Made by a program: the position numbers and the translations under genes
In this document: positions 1-6,754 of the stretch, one piece after another
Numbering within the stretch: position 1 is the first letter of the stretch
Layout of the letters: every line of letters begins with the position of its first letter
Assembly (NCBI GenBank): GCA_007136055.1
Contig: SLHT01000077.1
Coordinates: forward strand, 1 to 12,660
DNA from: Syntrophomonadaceae bacterium
GTDB taxonomy: Bacteria > Bacillota > Dethiobacteria > DTU022
Direction: 5' to 3'
DNA length: 12,660 nt
The notes under the pieces: generated by a model
The model's database searches: none
Told to the model about the DNA's origin: nothing
What the model saw: the letters and a program-made list of their open reading frames with translations, nothing else

Positions 1-500
1 CCAGCGTGTCACCTGCTGTTCTGGCTGTTTGCCAGGTTTTGATGACCATACCGAGTATGGCCATGTTGGGTTTTATGGTGCCGTTATTTGGAATTGGTTT
101 TACTACCGGAGTGATGGCCCTAATTTTGTACAGCTTACTGCCGATTGTGCGCAACACCTATACCGGGATTAGGGAGATCAGCCCGGCGGTAGTTGAATCG
201 GCTGTGGCCATGGGAATGACCGAGTGGCGGGTTTTAACCAAGATCAAGATTCCGCTGGCCAGGCCTGTAATTATGGCTGGTATCCGCACGGCGACTGTAA
301 TGATTGTCGGTATCGCCGCGATTGCCGCCTACGTTGGCGCCGGCGGCCTGGGGGAGTTAATCTTCCAGGGCATATCGCGTTCCAGTGAACCGATGATCAT
401 CGTTGGCGCTCTCGGGGTATCGGTTATAGCCCTTGCATTTGACTTTATACTGTCCTGGGGTGAACGACGTTTTGCCGCAGTTGGCAAGTCAGGGAGGTAA
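1..500 (+). CDS. opuCD: Betaine/carnitine/choline ABC transporter permease, 5'-truncated by window edge
   Basis: Membrane permease of an OpuC/ProW-type importer for quaternary ammonium compounds. The reading frame is open from the first complete codon at position 3. The GTG at 6 is probably internal, because only about 165 residues are present against a usual 210-240, so the first membrane segments lie upstream. What remains has hydrophobic segments and the binding-protein-dependent permease loop (the EAA-like stretch VESAVAMGMTEWRVL, then KIPLARPVIMAGI) that contacts the ATPase. A glycine-rich GAGGLGELIF stretch follows, as in the second permease of this operon. It ends in TAA only 6 nt before the ATPase start, and the ATPase ribosome binding site (GGGAGG, 492-497) lies inside its last codons, so the two are translationally linked. 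Family identity is secure. Calling it CD rather than CB is only an inference from gene order. Confidence 0.88.
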   Translation, partial: SVSPAVLAVCQVLMTIPSMAMLGFMVPLFGIGFTTGVMALILYSLLPIVRNTYTGIREISPAVVESAVAMGMTEWRVLTKIKIPLARPVIMAGIRTATVMIVGIAAIAAYVGAGGLGELIFQGISRSSEPMIIVGALGVSVIALAFDFILSWGERRFAAVGKSGR

Positions 501-506
501 TATAAA

Positions 507-1619
507 ATGATCAAACTGGAAAGCGTAACCAAGAAATTTCCCGGGATGAAAGTTCCGGCTGTAAAAGATCTGAATATGGAAGTAAACAAGGGGGAAGTTT
601 GTGTATTAGTCGGGCCTTCAGGCTGCGGAAAGACGACTACGATGAAGATGATCAACCGGATCCATGAGCCAACTGGAGGCAAAATCTTGATTGATGGTGA
701 AGATGCGCTTAAGATGAACCCGATCAAGCTGCGTCTTGATATCGGCTATGTTATCCAGGAGATTGGCCTTTTCCCACACATGACTATTGAAGAAAACGTA
801 GCCACCGTACCTAATGAAAAAAAATGGCCTAAGGAACAAACAGATAAAAAGGTTGATGAAATGATGACCTTAGTCGGCCTTGATCCTAAAATATACCGTA
901 AGCGCTATCCATCTGCTTTAAGCGGTGGCCAGCGGCAGCGGGTTGGAGTGGCTCGGGCCATGGTCTCAGATCCTCCGATCATGTTAATGGACGAACCATT
1001 TGGCGCAGTTGACCCGATCACGCGGGCCAGGCTGCAAAATGAGTTTTTAAGGATCCAGGAGCGGATAGAAAAAACCATTGTTTTTGTTACCCACGATATC
1101 GACGAAGCGATCAAGATGGGCGATACCATAGCGGTGATGAGGGAGGGCGAACTAATCCAGCATGCTACACCTTCCGATCTTTTAAGTGCCCCTGCCGATG
1201 ATTTTGTGGCCGACCTGGTTGGCAGGAACCGTTCGATCAAGCGCCTGCACCTGATTCGTATTCGCGAGATATTGGATGATGTCAACCGGGTTAAACCCGC
1301 TCCGGAGGATATGCCGCTTGACGAAGTTAAAAAGCGCATCGAAGATAGCGACATCAGGTCGGTTATCGTTGTTGATCGCGACAACAAACTGAAAGGAATT
1401 ATAGGGGTTAGCGACCTGAAGAGAAAGACCGGTGAAGTAGCAGCCGACTACTGCCAGGAGGTATCCGACTCAGTGACCGATGACGCCACGCTAAACGATG
1501 CTTTGTCGGTAATGCTTGAAATGGGTGAAGGGTATGTTGCTGTCGTCAACGAGGACGACCAGTATGCCGGGACGATTACCCTGGGTGATTTGCTCAATGT
1601 GGTCAAGGAGGATAATTAA
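507..1619 (+). CDS. opuCA: Betaine/carnitine/choline ABC transporter ATPase with tandem CBS domains
   Basis: Cytoplasmic ATPase that powers quaternary-amine import. At 370 residues it has the usual length for the OpuCA/ProV group. Visible motifs are Walker A GPSGCGKTT (residues 36-44), Q-loop Q84, signature LSGGQ (138-142), Walker B IMLMDEP (158-164) and the switch histidine H196 in THD. After a linker near residue 240 the C-terminus carries two CBS repeats, roughly 255-305 and 315-366, containing VIVVDRDNKLKGIIGVSDL and YVAVVNEDDQYAGTITLGDL. In related transporters such as OpuA and OpuC, the CBS pair senses ionic strength or binds nucleotides and gates transport, so osmotic control of activity is a reasonable inference. 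The ATG at 507 is preceded by GGGAGG at 492-497. The stop is one base before the next permease start, which indicates translational coupling. Confidence 0.95.
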   Translation: MIKLESVTKKFPGMKVPAVKDLNMEVNKGEVCVLVGPSGCGKTTTMKMINRIHEPTGGKILIDGEDALKMNPIKLRLDIGYVIQEIGLFPHMTIEENVATVPNEKKWPKEQTDKKVDEMMTLVGLDPKIYRKRYPSALSGGQRQRVGVARAMVSDPPIMLMDEPFGAVDPITRARLQNEFLRIQERIEKTIVFVTHDIDEAIKMGDTIAVMREGELIQHATPSDLLSAPADDFVADLVGRNRSIKRLHLIRIREILDDVNRVKPAPEDMPLDEVKKRIEDSDIRSVIVVDRDNKLKGIIGVSDLKRKTGEVAADYCQEVSDSVTDDATLNDALSVMLEMGEGYVAVVNEDDQYAGTITLGDLLNVVKEDN

Positions 1620-1620
1620 C

Positions 1621-2343
1621 ATGCTCCAAAACCTATATAAGTTAATAATAGTACCACTGTTTTTAATTATCGTTGGCGTGGTCATTGTCATCTACACGGT
1701 TAATAACCCGACTGACGGTTTAGTGGCCAGGATGCTTACCTATGATAATGTGCTTACTGCCCTGCAGCAGCACCTGATGTTGATGCTCGTTTCGATGATT
1801 GGCGCGATTATTGTTGGCGTGCTGGTCGGAATCATGCTCTCCCGGCCTTCACTATACTACGTAGGACGCGGAGTGGAAAATGTGGTCAATGTTGGCCAGA
1901 CCATACCAAGCCTGGCCATTCTTGCCCTCTTTTTCACCTGGCTGGGCCTTGGTTTCAGGGTGGCAGTTTTTGCCCTGTTTTTATATTCAATTCTGCCTAT
2001 TTTAAGAAATACGTTTGCCGGTATTACCAGTGTTGACAGCAGTATTGTCGAGTCAGCCAAGGGAATGGGCTTGAATCAGTTTCGCATTCTGACCCGCATT
2101 GAGCTGCCTCTGGCTTTTCCCATCATCATTGCCGGTATCCGGACTGCGATTGTAATCAATGTCGGTGCGGCTACCCTGGCTACTTTTATCGGGGGCGGAG
2201 GTTTTGGCGACTTAATTGTAACCGGCCTTTCCGTGCGCCGTGATATGGTTATCGTTACCGGGGCCGGTCTTGCCGCTCTAACCGCTATCATCCTTGATTA
2301 CGTGATCGGACAGATTGAGTTACGTGTGGTAAAGTGGACATAA
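1621..2343 (+). CDS. opuCB: Betaine/carnitine/choline ABC transporter permease
   Basis: Second permease of the importer, 240 residues. The ATG at 1621 is chosen because AAGGAGGA (1605-1612) sits at good spacing and the protein then begins with a hydrophobic segment (LIIVPLFLIIVGVVIVIY). The open frame extends upstream into the ATPase gene, but that extension is only overlap. Hydrophobic segments follow near residues 50-72, 95-125, 165-195 and 208-230. The cytoplasmic coupling loop VESAKGMGLNQFRIL (143-157) matches its counterpart in the first permease. Features typical of the OpuCB/ProW group include QTIPSLAILALF and the glycine run at 190-195. It lies between the ATPase and the binding protein, the position OpuCB has in Bacillus-type operons. 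CB and CD cannot be told apart by sequence alone. Confidence 0.93.
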   Translation: MLQNLYKLIIVPLFLIIVGVVIVIYTVNNPTDGLVARMLTYDNVLTALQQHLMLMLVSMIGAIIVGVLVGIMLSRPSLYYVGRGVENVVNVGQTIPSLAILALFFTWLGLGFRVAVFALFLYSILPILRNTFAGITSVDSSIVESAKGMGLNQFRILTRIELPLAFPIIIAGIRTAIVINVGAATLATFIGGGGFGDLIVTGLSVRRDMVIVTGAGLAALTAIILDYVIGQIELRVVKWT

Positions 2344-2395
2344 AGTTTGGCTGTTTTTTCCACAGTTTGACCATAAAAGGGGGTACATATAGTTT

Positions 2396-3358
2396 ATGAC
2401 TATGAAGCGCATGTTAGTTATGTTTTTGATGGTAATGCTTGTCGCCGGTTCGCTGTTCGCGATGGGTTGTGAGCCGGATGAAGTTGTTGAAGAGCCGGTT
2501 GATGAGGATCCGGTTGACGTTGAAGTTGTGGTCGGCTCCAAGGAATTTACCGAGCAGTTGATCTTAGGCCAGATAGCTATCCTGGCTTTAGAACATCATG
2601 GTATTCCGACAGTTGATGAAACAGGCCTCGGTGGAACTGTCGTTGTACGGGAAGCCCAGGAAAGAGGAGATGTCGACCTGTTTTGGGAATATACCGGAAC
2701 AGCGTTGATCACCCACCTCGGTTATGATGAGGCAATCACAGACCCGCAGGAATGCTATGATTTGGTTGCGGCAGAAGATCTCGAACGCAATGGGCTGGTC
2801 TGGCTTGATTATACGCCGTTTAACAACACCTATACCATCATGATGCGCCAGGCTGATGCCAATGAGCTCGGAATCGCAACACTCAGTGACCTTGCAGAAG
2901 CTATCAATGAAGGTGTTGAAGCTCCCGAGCCTGGTGAATGGACCTTTGCTACCGACCACGAATACACTATTCGCGATGACGGATATCCCGGTTTACAGGA
3001 ACTCTACGCCTTTGAGTTTGCAGACGTTATCACCATGGATTTAGGAATTACCTACGGAGCATTAAGAGACGGTGATGTCGCAACAGCGATGGGCTTTGCT
3101 ACCGACGGTCGTATTGCCGCTTTTGAACTTGTAAACCTGGAGGACGACCTTAACTTCCATCCGGTTTACAACTGTTCCCCGGTAGTGCGCCAGGAAATAC
3201 TGGAAGCAGCTCCGCAAATTGCTGATATTCTTAACCCCATTGCCGCTGCTTTAGATGCTGAAACCATGTCATCACTGAACATGCAGGTCGATATCGATGA
3301 ATACCTGCCTGTTGAAGTAGCGGAACAATGGCTTACCGAACAGGGTTTTATAGAGTAG
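2396..3358 (+). CDS. opuCC: Substrate-binding lipoprotein of the betaine/carnitine/choline importer
   Basis: Extracytoplasmic solute-binding protein of the OpuAC/ProX family that delivers a quaternary amine to the two permeases. It is 320 residues long and starts at the ATG at 2396, with a purine-rich AAAAGGGGG at 2375-2383 and an in-frame TAG just upstream. A signal peptide (KR, then a methionine-rich hydrophobic core) leads to Cys25 in FAMGC, a slightly atypical lipobox. Residues 26-44 form a tether rich in Glu and Asp. The mature domain opens with VGSKEFTEQLILGQI, a hallmark of the OpuBC/OpuCC branch. It continues with WEYTGTAL, FNNTYTIMMRQ and ITYGALRDGDVATAMGFATD, where aromatic residues are likely to form the cation cage, although individual cage residues are not assigned here. 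The stop is TAG. Substrate cannot be chosen among glycine betaine, choline, carnitine and proline betaine from sequence. Confidence 0.93.
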   Translation: MTMKRMLVMFLMVMLVAGSLFAMGCEPDEVVEEPVDEDPVDVEVVVGSKEFTEQLILGQIAILALEHHGIPTVDETGLGGTVVVREAQERGDVDLFWEYTGTALITHLGYDEAITDPQECYDLVAAEDLERNGLVWLDYTPFNNTYTIMMRQADANELGIATLSDLAEAINEGVEAPEPGEWTFATDHEYTIRDDGYPGLQELYAFEFADVITMDLGITYGALRDGDVATAMGFATDGRIAAFELVNLEDDLNFHPVYNCSPVVRQEILEAAPQIADILNPIAAALDAETMSSLNMQVDIDEYLPVEVAEQWLTEQGFIE

Positions 3359-3435
3359 GAAAGTAGGGCGTAAAAAGCGCCCCGCCTAGAAAAAGAAACC
3401 GAATTGTAATCAAGGGAAAAACAGCCGATTAAAAG

Positions 3436-3474
3436 GGGGCAAGCAGGAGTGGTTTTGCTTGCCCCATAATTTTT
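3436..3474 (+). terminator. Intrinsic terminator closing the betaine transporter operon
   Basis: A perfect 9-bp stem pairs GGGGCAAGC (3436-3444) with GCTTGCCCC (3457-3465). The loop is 12 nt, and an inner A-T plus a G-T pair could shorten it. ATAATTTTT (3466-3474) follows, providing the T-rich tail. It lies 77 nt after the binding-protein stop and before the CBS gene, so it most likely ends the transporter transcript and separates it from the downstream genes. Confidence 0.85.
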
Positions 3475-3511
3475 AAAATAATTATTGACAATCCAGTTTG
3501 GAGGGATTAAT

Positions 3512-4009
3512 ATGGCTTTATTAGCGAAAGATATCATGAGTTCACCTGTTATCACTATTAAGGCCGATACACCGCTGAAGAAGGCAGCTGAAATATTAGA
3601 TGAAAACTCCTTTAGCGGTGTGCCGGTCGTTGATGATGAGGATGTAGTAATCGGTATTTTATCTGAAACAGATATTCTCCGTTATACACAACAGATAATC
3701 GGACAACCTCTGCGCGACCCACACCGTGTTTTTACCAAAAGCAAGGAAGTTTTACATGTCGACATCACTCACCGCGGGATAGAAGTGATCGAACTGGTAG
3801 CAAATACTGCCGTTGATACTTTGATGACTGTGGATGTTATATCTGCATCTGTTGATACACCGGTTTATAGTATTGTCAGTTTGATGAAAGAGAACAATAT
3901 TAACCGGATACCTGTAGCGGATAAAAATGGTAAAATACAGGGAATTGTCACCAGGGCAGATGTAATCGCTGCCATCGTAAATAAGTGGAATACATTCAAC
4001 CAGGAATAA
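3512..4009 (+). CDS. Stand-alone tandem CBS-domain protein
   Basis: Small cytoplasmic protein of 165 residues made of two CBS repeats and little else. Repeat one spans roughly residues 8-60 (DIMSSPVITIKADTPL to GILSETDILRYT) and repeat two roughly 103-158 (TLMTVDVISASVDTPV to GIVTRADVIAAIV). The two are joined by a polar segment of about 40 residues. Such pairs form a Bateman module that usually binds adenine nucleotides or SAM, and the protein probably acts as a sensor or regulatory partner. No catalytic domain is present. The ATG at 3512 is preferred over an upstream TTG at 3485 because GGAGGG (3500-3505) is well spaced for it and the family N-terminus fits. Its place after a transporter whose ATPase also has a CBS pair, and before a methyltransferase, suggests a role in quaternary-amine or osmotic regulation, but this is only contextual. 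Confidence 0.9.
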   Translation: MALLAKDIMSSPVITIKADTPLKKAAEILDENSFSGVPVVDDEDVVIGILSETDILRYTQQIIGQPLRDPHRVFTKSKEVLHVDITHRGIEVIELVANTAVDTLMTVDVISASVDTPVYSIVSLMKENNINRIPVADKNGKIQGIVTRADVIAAIVNKWNTFNQE

Positions 4010-4020
4010 ACATGGAGAAG

Positions 4021-4042
4021 TTTAACTGGTTAAAGCCACCAG
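4021..4042. promoter_or_regulatory. Inverted repeat ahead of the methyltransferase gene
   Basis: TTTAAC-TG-GTTAAA (4021-4034) is a perfect inverted repeat with a 2-nt centre, in the 52-nt gap between the CBS gene and the methyltransferase. An overlapping alternative pairs CTGGT (4026-4030) with ACCAG (4038-4042) around a 7-nt loop. It could be an operator or an RNA hairpin just upstream of the ribosome binding site at 4048-4053. Short AT-rich dyads arise by chance, so the evidence is weak. Confidence 0.3.
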
Positions 4043-4061
4043 GGACTGGAGGTATAGTTAT

Positions 4062-5543
4062 ATGAAACATCCTATTTATGAAGGTGGGGGCTACCAGGTA
4101 TTAACTGATAAAGAGATCAGGCAGATTCATGAGACGACGGTTAAAGTTCTTGAAAATGTCGGTTTTGAAATTAATCATCTGCCGGCCCTGGAATTGTTTG
4201 AGCAAAAAGGGGCCAGAGTCGATTACGATACTAACCGTGTATATGTGCCCAGGGAGATGATTTCCCGCTTAATTAAGCAGGCGCCTGAGGAATTTGTATT
4301 TTACGGCAGGCAGGAAGGAAAAAGCATTACCGTTGGTGGCAAACAGGTTCATTTTGGTACCGGGGGGCTTGCTTTGTATGTCCTCGATCTGGATCGCGAA
4401 AAGCGGCCGTCAACCTTACAGGATGTTGCCAATTTAGCTCGTATTGCCGACAGGCTTGAAAACCTGGATTTCTTTATAATTCCTGCTTACCCCCATGATA
4501 TTAATATCGACACCGTCGATGTTAACACCAAGTATCAGGCCATGCTTAACACCGGCAAGCCGGTGATGGGCGGTATATTCAATCAGCAGGGTTTAGAAGA
4601 TATCATCAAGATCGCCGCAATTATTGCCGGAGGGCTGGAGAAGCTGCAGCGCAGGCCGTTTCTTGGCTTTATTTCATCGATAACCAGTCCATTGAAAATA
4701 AGTTCTGATCATGCCGAATATATTATGGAGGTGGCCCGTTACGGTTTGCCCCTGGCGACATCAACGGCGCCTGCCGCAGGAGCAACGGCCCCTGTAACTT
4801 TAGCCGGTACCCTGGTTCAGCAAAATGCGGAAGCTTTGATGGGGGTTATCTTTACCCAGTTAGTAAATCCCGGCACTCCTGTACTTTACAGTGCAGTGCC
4901 CGTAACCATGGATATGCGAACCATGTCATTCTTAATGGGCAGTATCGAATCGGGCCTGATGAATGCAGCAATTACCCAGATGGCCCATCATTACCGCCTG
5001 CCATGTTACCTGACAGTAGGCACTACTGATTCCAAGCTGCCCGATGCCCAGGCAGCCCATGAAAGCGCTTCAACGGCCATGCTGGCGGCGCTTGCCGGCG
5101 GCAACTTTATTCATGAAGCTTTTGGCATGCTTGACGGGGCGATGACGGCTTCATATGCCCAGTATATAATTGATAATGATATTATCGGCAACTGCCTGCG
5201 GACCCTGCGCGGCATAGAGATCAACGAAGACACTTTAGCTTATGATGCAATTGCTAAAGTCGGGCCTGGGGGAAACTACCTCAGTGAGGAGCATACGGTC
5301 AGATATATGCGTACTGAACTGTATTCTCCCCGGACCAGTGATCGCAAACCCTATCAGCAGTGGATTGATGCCGGTAGTAAAGACAGCTGGAAAAGAGCGG
5401 AAGATTATGCCGCCCAGTTGCTTGCAGAATCCTCTGAGCCGATTATACCGCCTGAATTAGATGCCCAAATCAGGGATCAGTTTCCGGATTTGGTAAACCT
5501 GGACGATGGCTATACCCTGAGATGGAAAACCGGTTCTGTTTAG
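4062..5543 (+). CDS. MttB-superfamily (trimethylamine/glycine betaine-type) corrinoid methyltransferase, non-pyrrolysine
   Basis: Predicted cytoplasmic methyltransferase that moves a methyl group from a methylated amine to a cognate corrinoid protein. It is 493 residues, full length for the MttB superfamily (COG5598). The start at 4062 has GGAGGT at 4048-4053. Family landmarks are LTDKEIRQIHETTVKVLENVG near the N-terminus (residues 14-34), STAPAAGATAPVTLAGTL (234-251), MDMRTMSF (283-290), TTDSKLPDAQAAHESA (321-336) and ALAGGNFIHEAFGMLDGAMT (343-362). True trimethylamine enzymes carry pyrrolysine, encoded by in-frame TAG, close to the TDSK-DAQ region. This frame has no internal TAG, so it belongs with the non-pyrrolysine branch that includes glycine betaine methyltransferase MtgB. 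The OpuC-type importer upstream makes glycine betaine or another quaternary amine a plausible substrate. No corrinoid protein, reductive activator or second methyltransferase lies in the window. The TAG stop overlaps the convergent dehydrogenase gene by 4 nt. Confidence 0.9.
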   Translation: MKHPIYEGGGYQVLTDKEIRQIHETTVKVLENVGFEINHLPALELFEQKGARVDYDTNRVYVPREMISRLIKQAPEEFVFYGRQEGKSITVGGKQVHFGTGGLALYVLDLDREKRPSTLQDVANLARIADRLENLDFFIIPAYPHDINIDTVDVNTKYQAMLNTGKPVMGGIFNQQGLEDIIKIAAIIAGGLEKLQRRPFLGFISSITSPLKISSDHAEYIMEVARYGLPLATSTAPAAGATAPVTLAGTLVQQNAEALMGVIFTQLVNPGTPVLYSAVPVTMDMRTMSFLMGSIESGLMNAAITQMAHHYRLPCYLTVGTTDSKLPDAQAAHESASTAMLAALAGGNFIHEAFGMLDGAMTASYAQYIIDNDIIGNCLRTLRGIEINEDTLAYDAIAKVGPGGNYLSEEHTVRYMRTELYSPRTSDRKPYQQWIDAGSKDSWKRAEDYAAQLLAESSEPIIPPELDAQIRDQFPDLVNLDDGYTLRWKTGSV

Positions 5544-6580
5544 GGAAAGGTAACCACAATTCTGACCAGGTTTTGATCTTTCTTCTTGAGCATTTCGAGC
5601 CCCTTGTTTATATCTTTAAGAGGTAGTTCATGGCTGACTGAATGAGATAAATCAAGTCTCTTTTGGACAGCCATTTCAATAATTACAGGAAAATCAGCCC
5701 GGCATTGATCTGCGCTGCCCATGATGGTCCGCTCTCTTAGCAACAGGTCGTGATAAGGGTTAAGTATTACTTCATCGGGGCAGATGCCGACTACCACTGT
5801 CCGTCCGCCCAGGCCAGTGCAGTCGATAGCCTGCCTGATGGTGATGGGCAGGCCAATCAGTTCTACAGCCACATTAACTCCAATCCCGCCGGTTATAGCT
5901 GCAATCTTATCTTCCACATTATCTCTCTTCGGATTAATTGCCGCGGTAGCTCCTACTTTTAAAGCCAGGTCAAGTTTGTCGTCTTCCAGGTCCATGGCAA
6001 TTACCTGTCCGGCTCCCATAATTTTAGCAATCTGCACGGCATGTATGCCCAGGCCCCCGATGCCAATGATCAGCACACTTTCCCCGGTTTGAACAGCGGC
6101 CCGTTTAAGGGCGTGAAACGGGGTGGCGACAGCATCGGTTATTAGTGCCGCCTGGGGAAAAGGTATTGTTTCCGGGAAAGGAAAAGCATTACGGGCCGGA
6201 ACTATAACAAATTCTGCAAATCCGCCGTCAATGTTTTTACCCAGCATCTTTGCTTTATCGCAGTAGTTGTCATTTCCGGTAGCACACATCATACATTTGC
6301 CGCAGGTTGCAAGATAGAAGAGACTGACCCTATCACCCCCTTTAAGGCCCTCTACATTTTTGCCGCATCCGGCTACCTCGCCGGATATTTCGTGGCCCTG
6401 GATAATAGGTAGTTTCGTTACCTCACTGCGTCCTTCCTGGTAGTGTAGATCTGAACTGCATATACCTGCCGCCCTTACTCGTACCAAAATATCCTCTGCT
6501 CCCGGCTCCGGGACCGGAACTTCGACAACCTCTAAAGGTTTACCGATTTCAGTTAATTGTGCCGCCTGCATAGTTTTCAT
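5540..6580 (-). CDS. Zinc-dependent medium-chain alcohol dehydrogenase family protein
   Basis: Soluble NAD(P)-dependent oxidoreductase of the medium-chain superfamily (Tdh/AdhP type), 346 residues. Likely catalytic zinc ligands are Cys41 (GICSSDLH) and His63-Glu64 (GHE), with Asp149 a possible further ligand. The structural zinc site is Cys93, Cys96, Cys99 and Cys107. The Rossmann motif GIGGLG is at 173-178, and an acidic residue after the second strand (MDLEDDK, Asp197) favours NAD over NADP. The ATG at 6580 has GGAGGG 8 nt upstream on the minus strand (6589-6594). The substrate cannot be read from the sequence; alcohol, polyol or threonine-type activities are all possible. It is transcribed towards the methyltransferase and ends inside its stop region, so any functional link is uncertain. 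A GC-rich palindrome lies upstream at 6634-6649. Confidence 0.9.
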   Translation of the reverse strand: MKTMQAAQLTEIGKPLEVVEVPVPEPGAEDILVRVRAAGICSSDLHYQEGRSEVTKLPIIQGHEISGEVAGCGKNVEGLKGGDRVSLFYLATCGKCMMCATGNDNYCDKAKMLGKNIDGGFAEFVIVPARNAFPFPETIPFPQAALITDAVATPFHALKRAAVQTGESVLIIGIGGLGIHAVQIAKIMGAGQVIAMDLEDDKLDLALKVGATAAINPKRDNVEDKIAAITGGIGVNVAVELIGLPITIRQAIDCTGLGGRTVVVGICPDEVILNPYHDLLLRERTIMGSADQCRADFPVIIEMAVQKRLDLSHSVSHELPLKDINKGLEMLKKKDQNLVRIVVTFP

Positions 6581-6633
6581 AAATCAAACCCTCCATTTAC
6601 ATGTTGTATTTATATGCGAATCCCTGTTATTGT

Positions 6634-6649
6634 AGCGCGCCGGCGTGCT
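6634..6649. promoter_or_regulatory. GC-rich near-perfect palindrome upstream of the dehydrogenase
   Basis: Sixteen bases (AGCGCGCCGGCGTGCT) are self-complementary apart from one G-T pair, with CGCCGGCG (6638-6645) at the core. The element sits in otherwise AT-rich intergenic DNA, 54-69 nt upstream of the dehydrogenase start and about 250 nt ahead of galU. A transcription-factor operator is the simplest reading, but no known regulator motif is recognised. Confidence 0.3.
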
Positions 6650-6754
6650 GCCTTCTGGTTACTGACCTTAATTACTAAATTCGTTTGTGACCCCCCGGAA
6701 CCCTTCAACTGTTACCAGGGAGGCCGGTTAATTCTAAAAGCAGGAAGGAAACCA

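Noticed and set aside
1516..1620. Upstream extension of the second permease to an ATG at 1516
   Set aside because: It lies entirely in the ATPase gene; ATG 1621 has an excellent ribosome binding site and gives a normal N-terminal membrane segment.
3366..3382. GGGCG/CGCCC hairpin after the binding-protein stop as a terminator
   Set aside because: The stem is only 5 bp with a 7-nt loop and no T tract follows; the hairpin at 3436-3474 is far better.
5541..5574. TAG at the methyltransferase end read as pyrrolysine
   Set aside because: Reading through adds only about ten codons before TGA, the protein is already full length for the family, and TAG ends several unrelated genes in the window.
5784..6092. 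102-codon frame antisense to the dehydrogenase
   Set aside because: It is a shadow of a well-supported gene; its proline- and serine-rich sequence matches no family and it has no start site.
6557..6754. Longer plus-strand frame (from 6557) joined to the small frame before galU
   Set aside because: It begins inside the dehydrogenase gene, has no ribosome binding site and gives an unrecognisable cysteine- and arginine-rich sequence.
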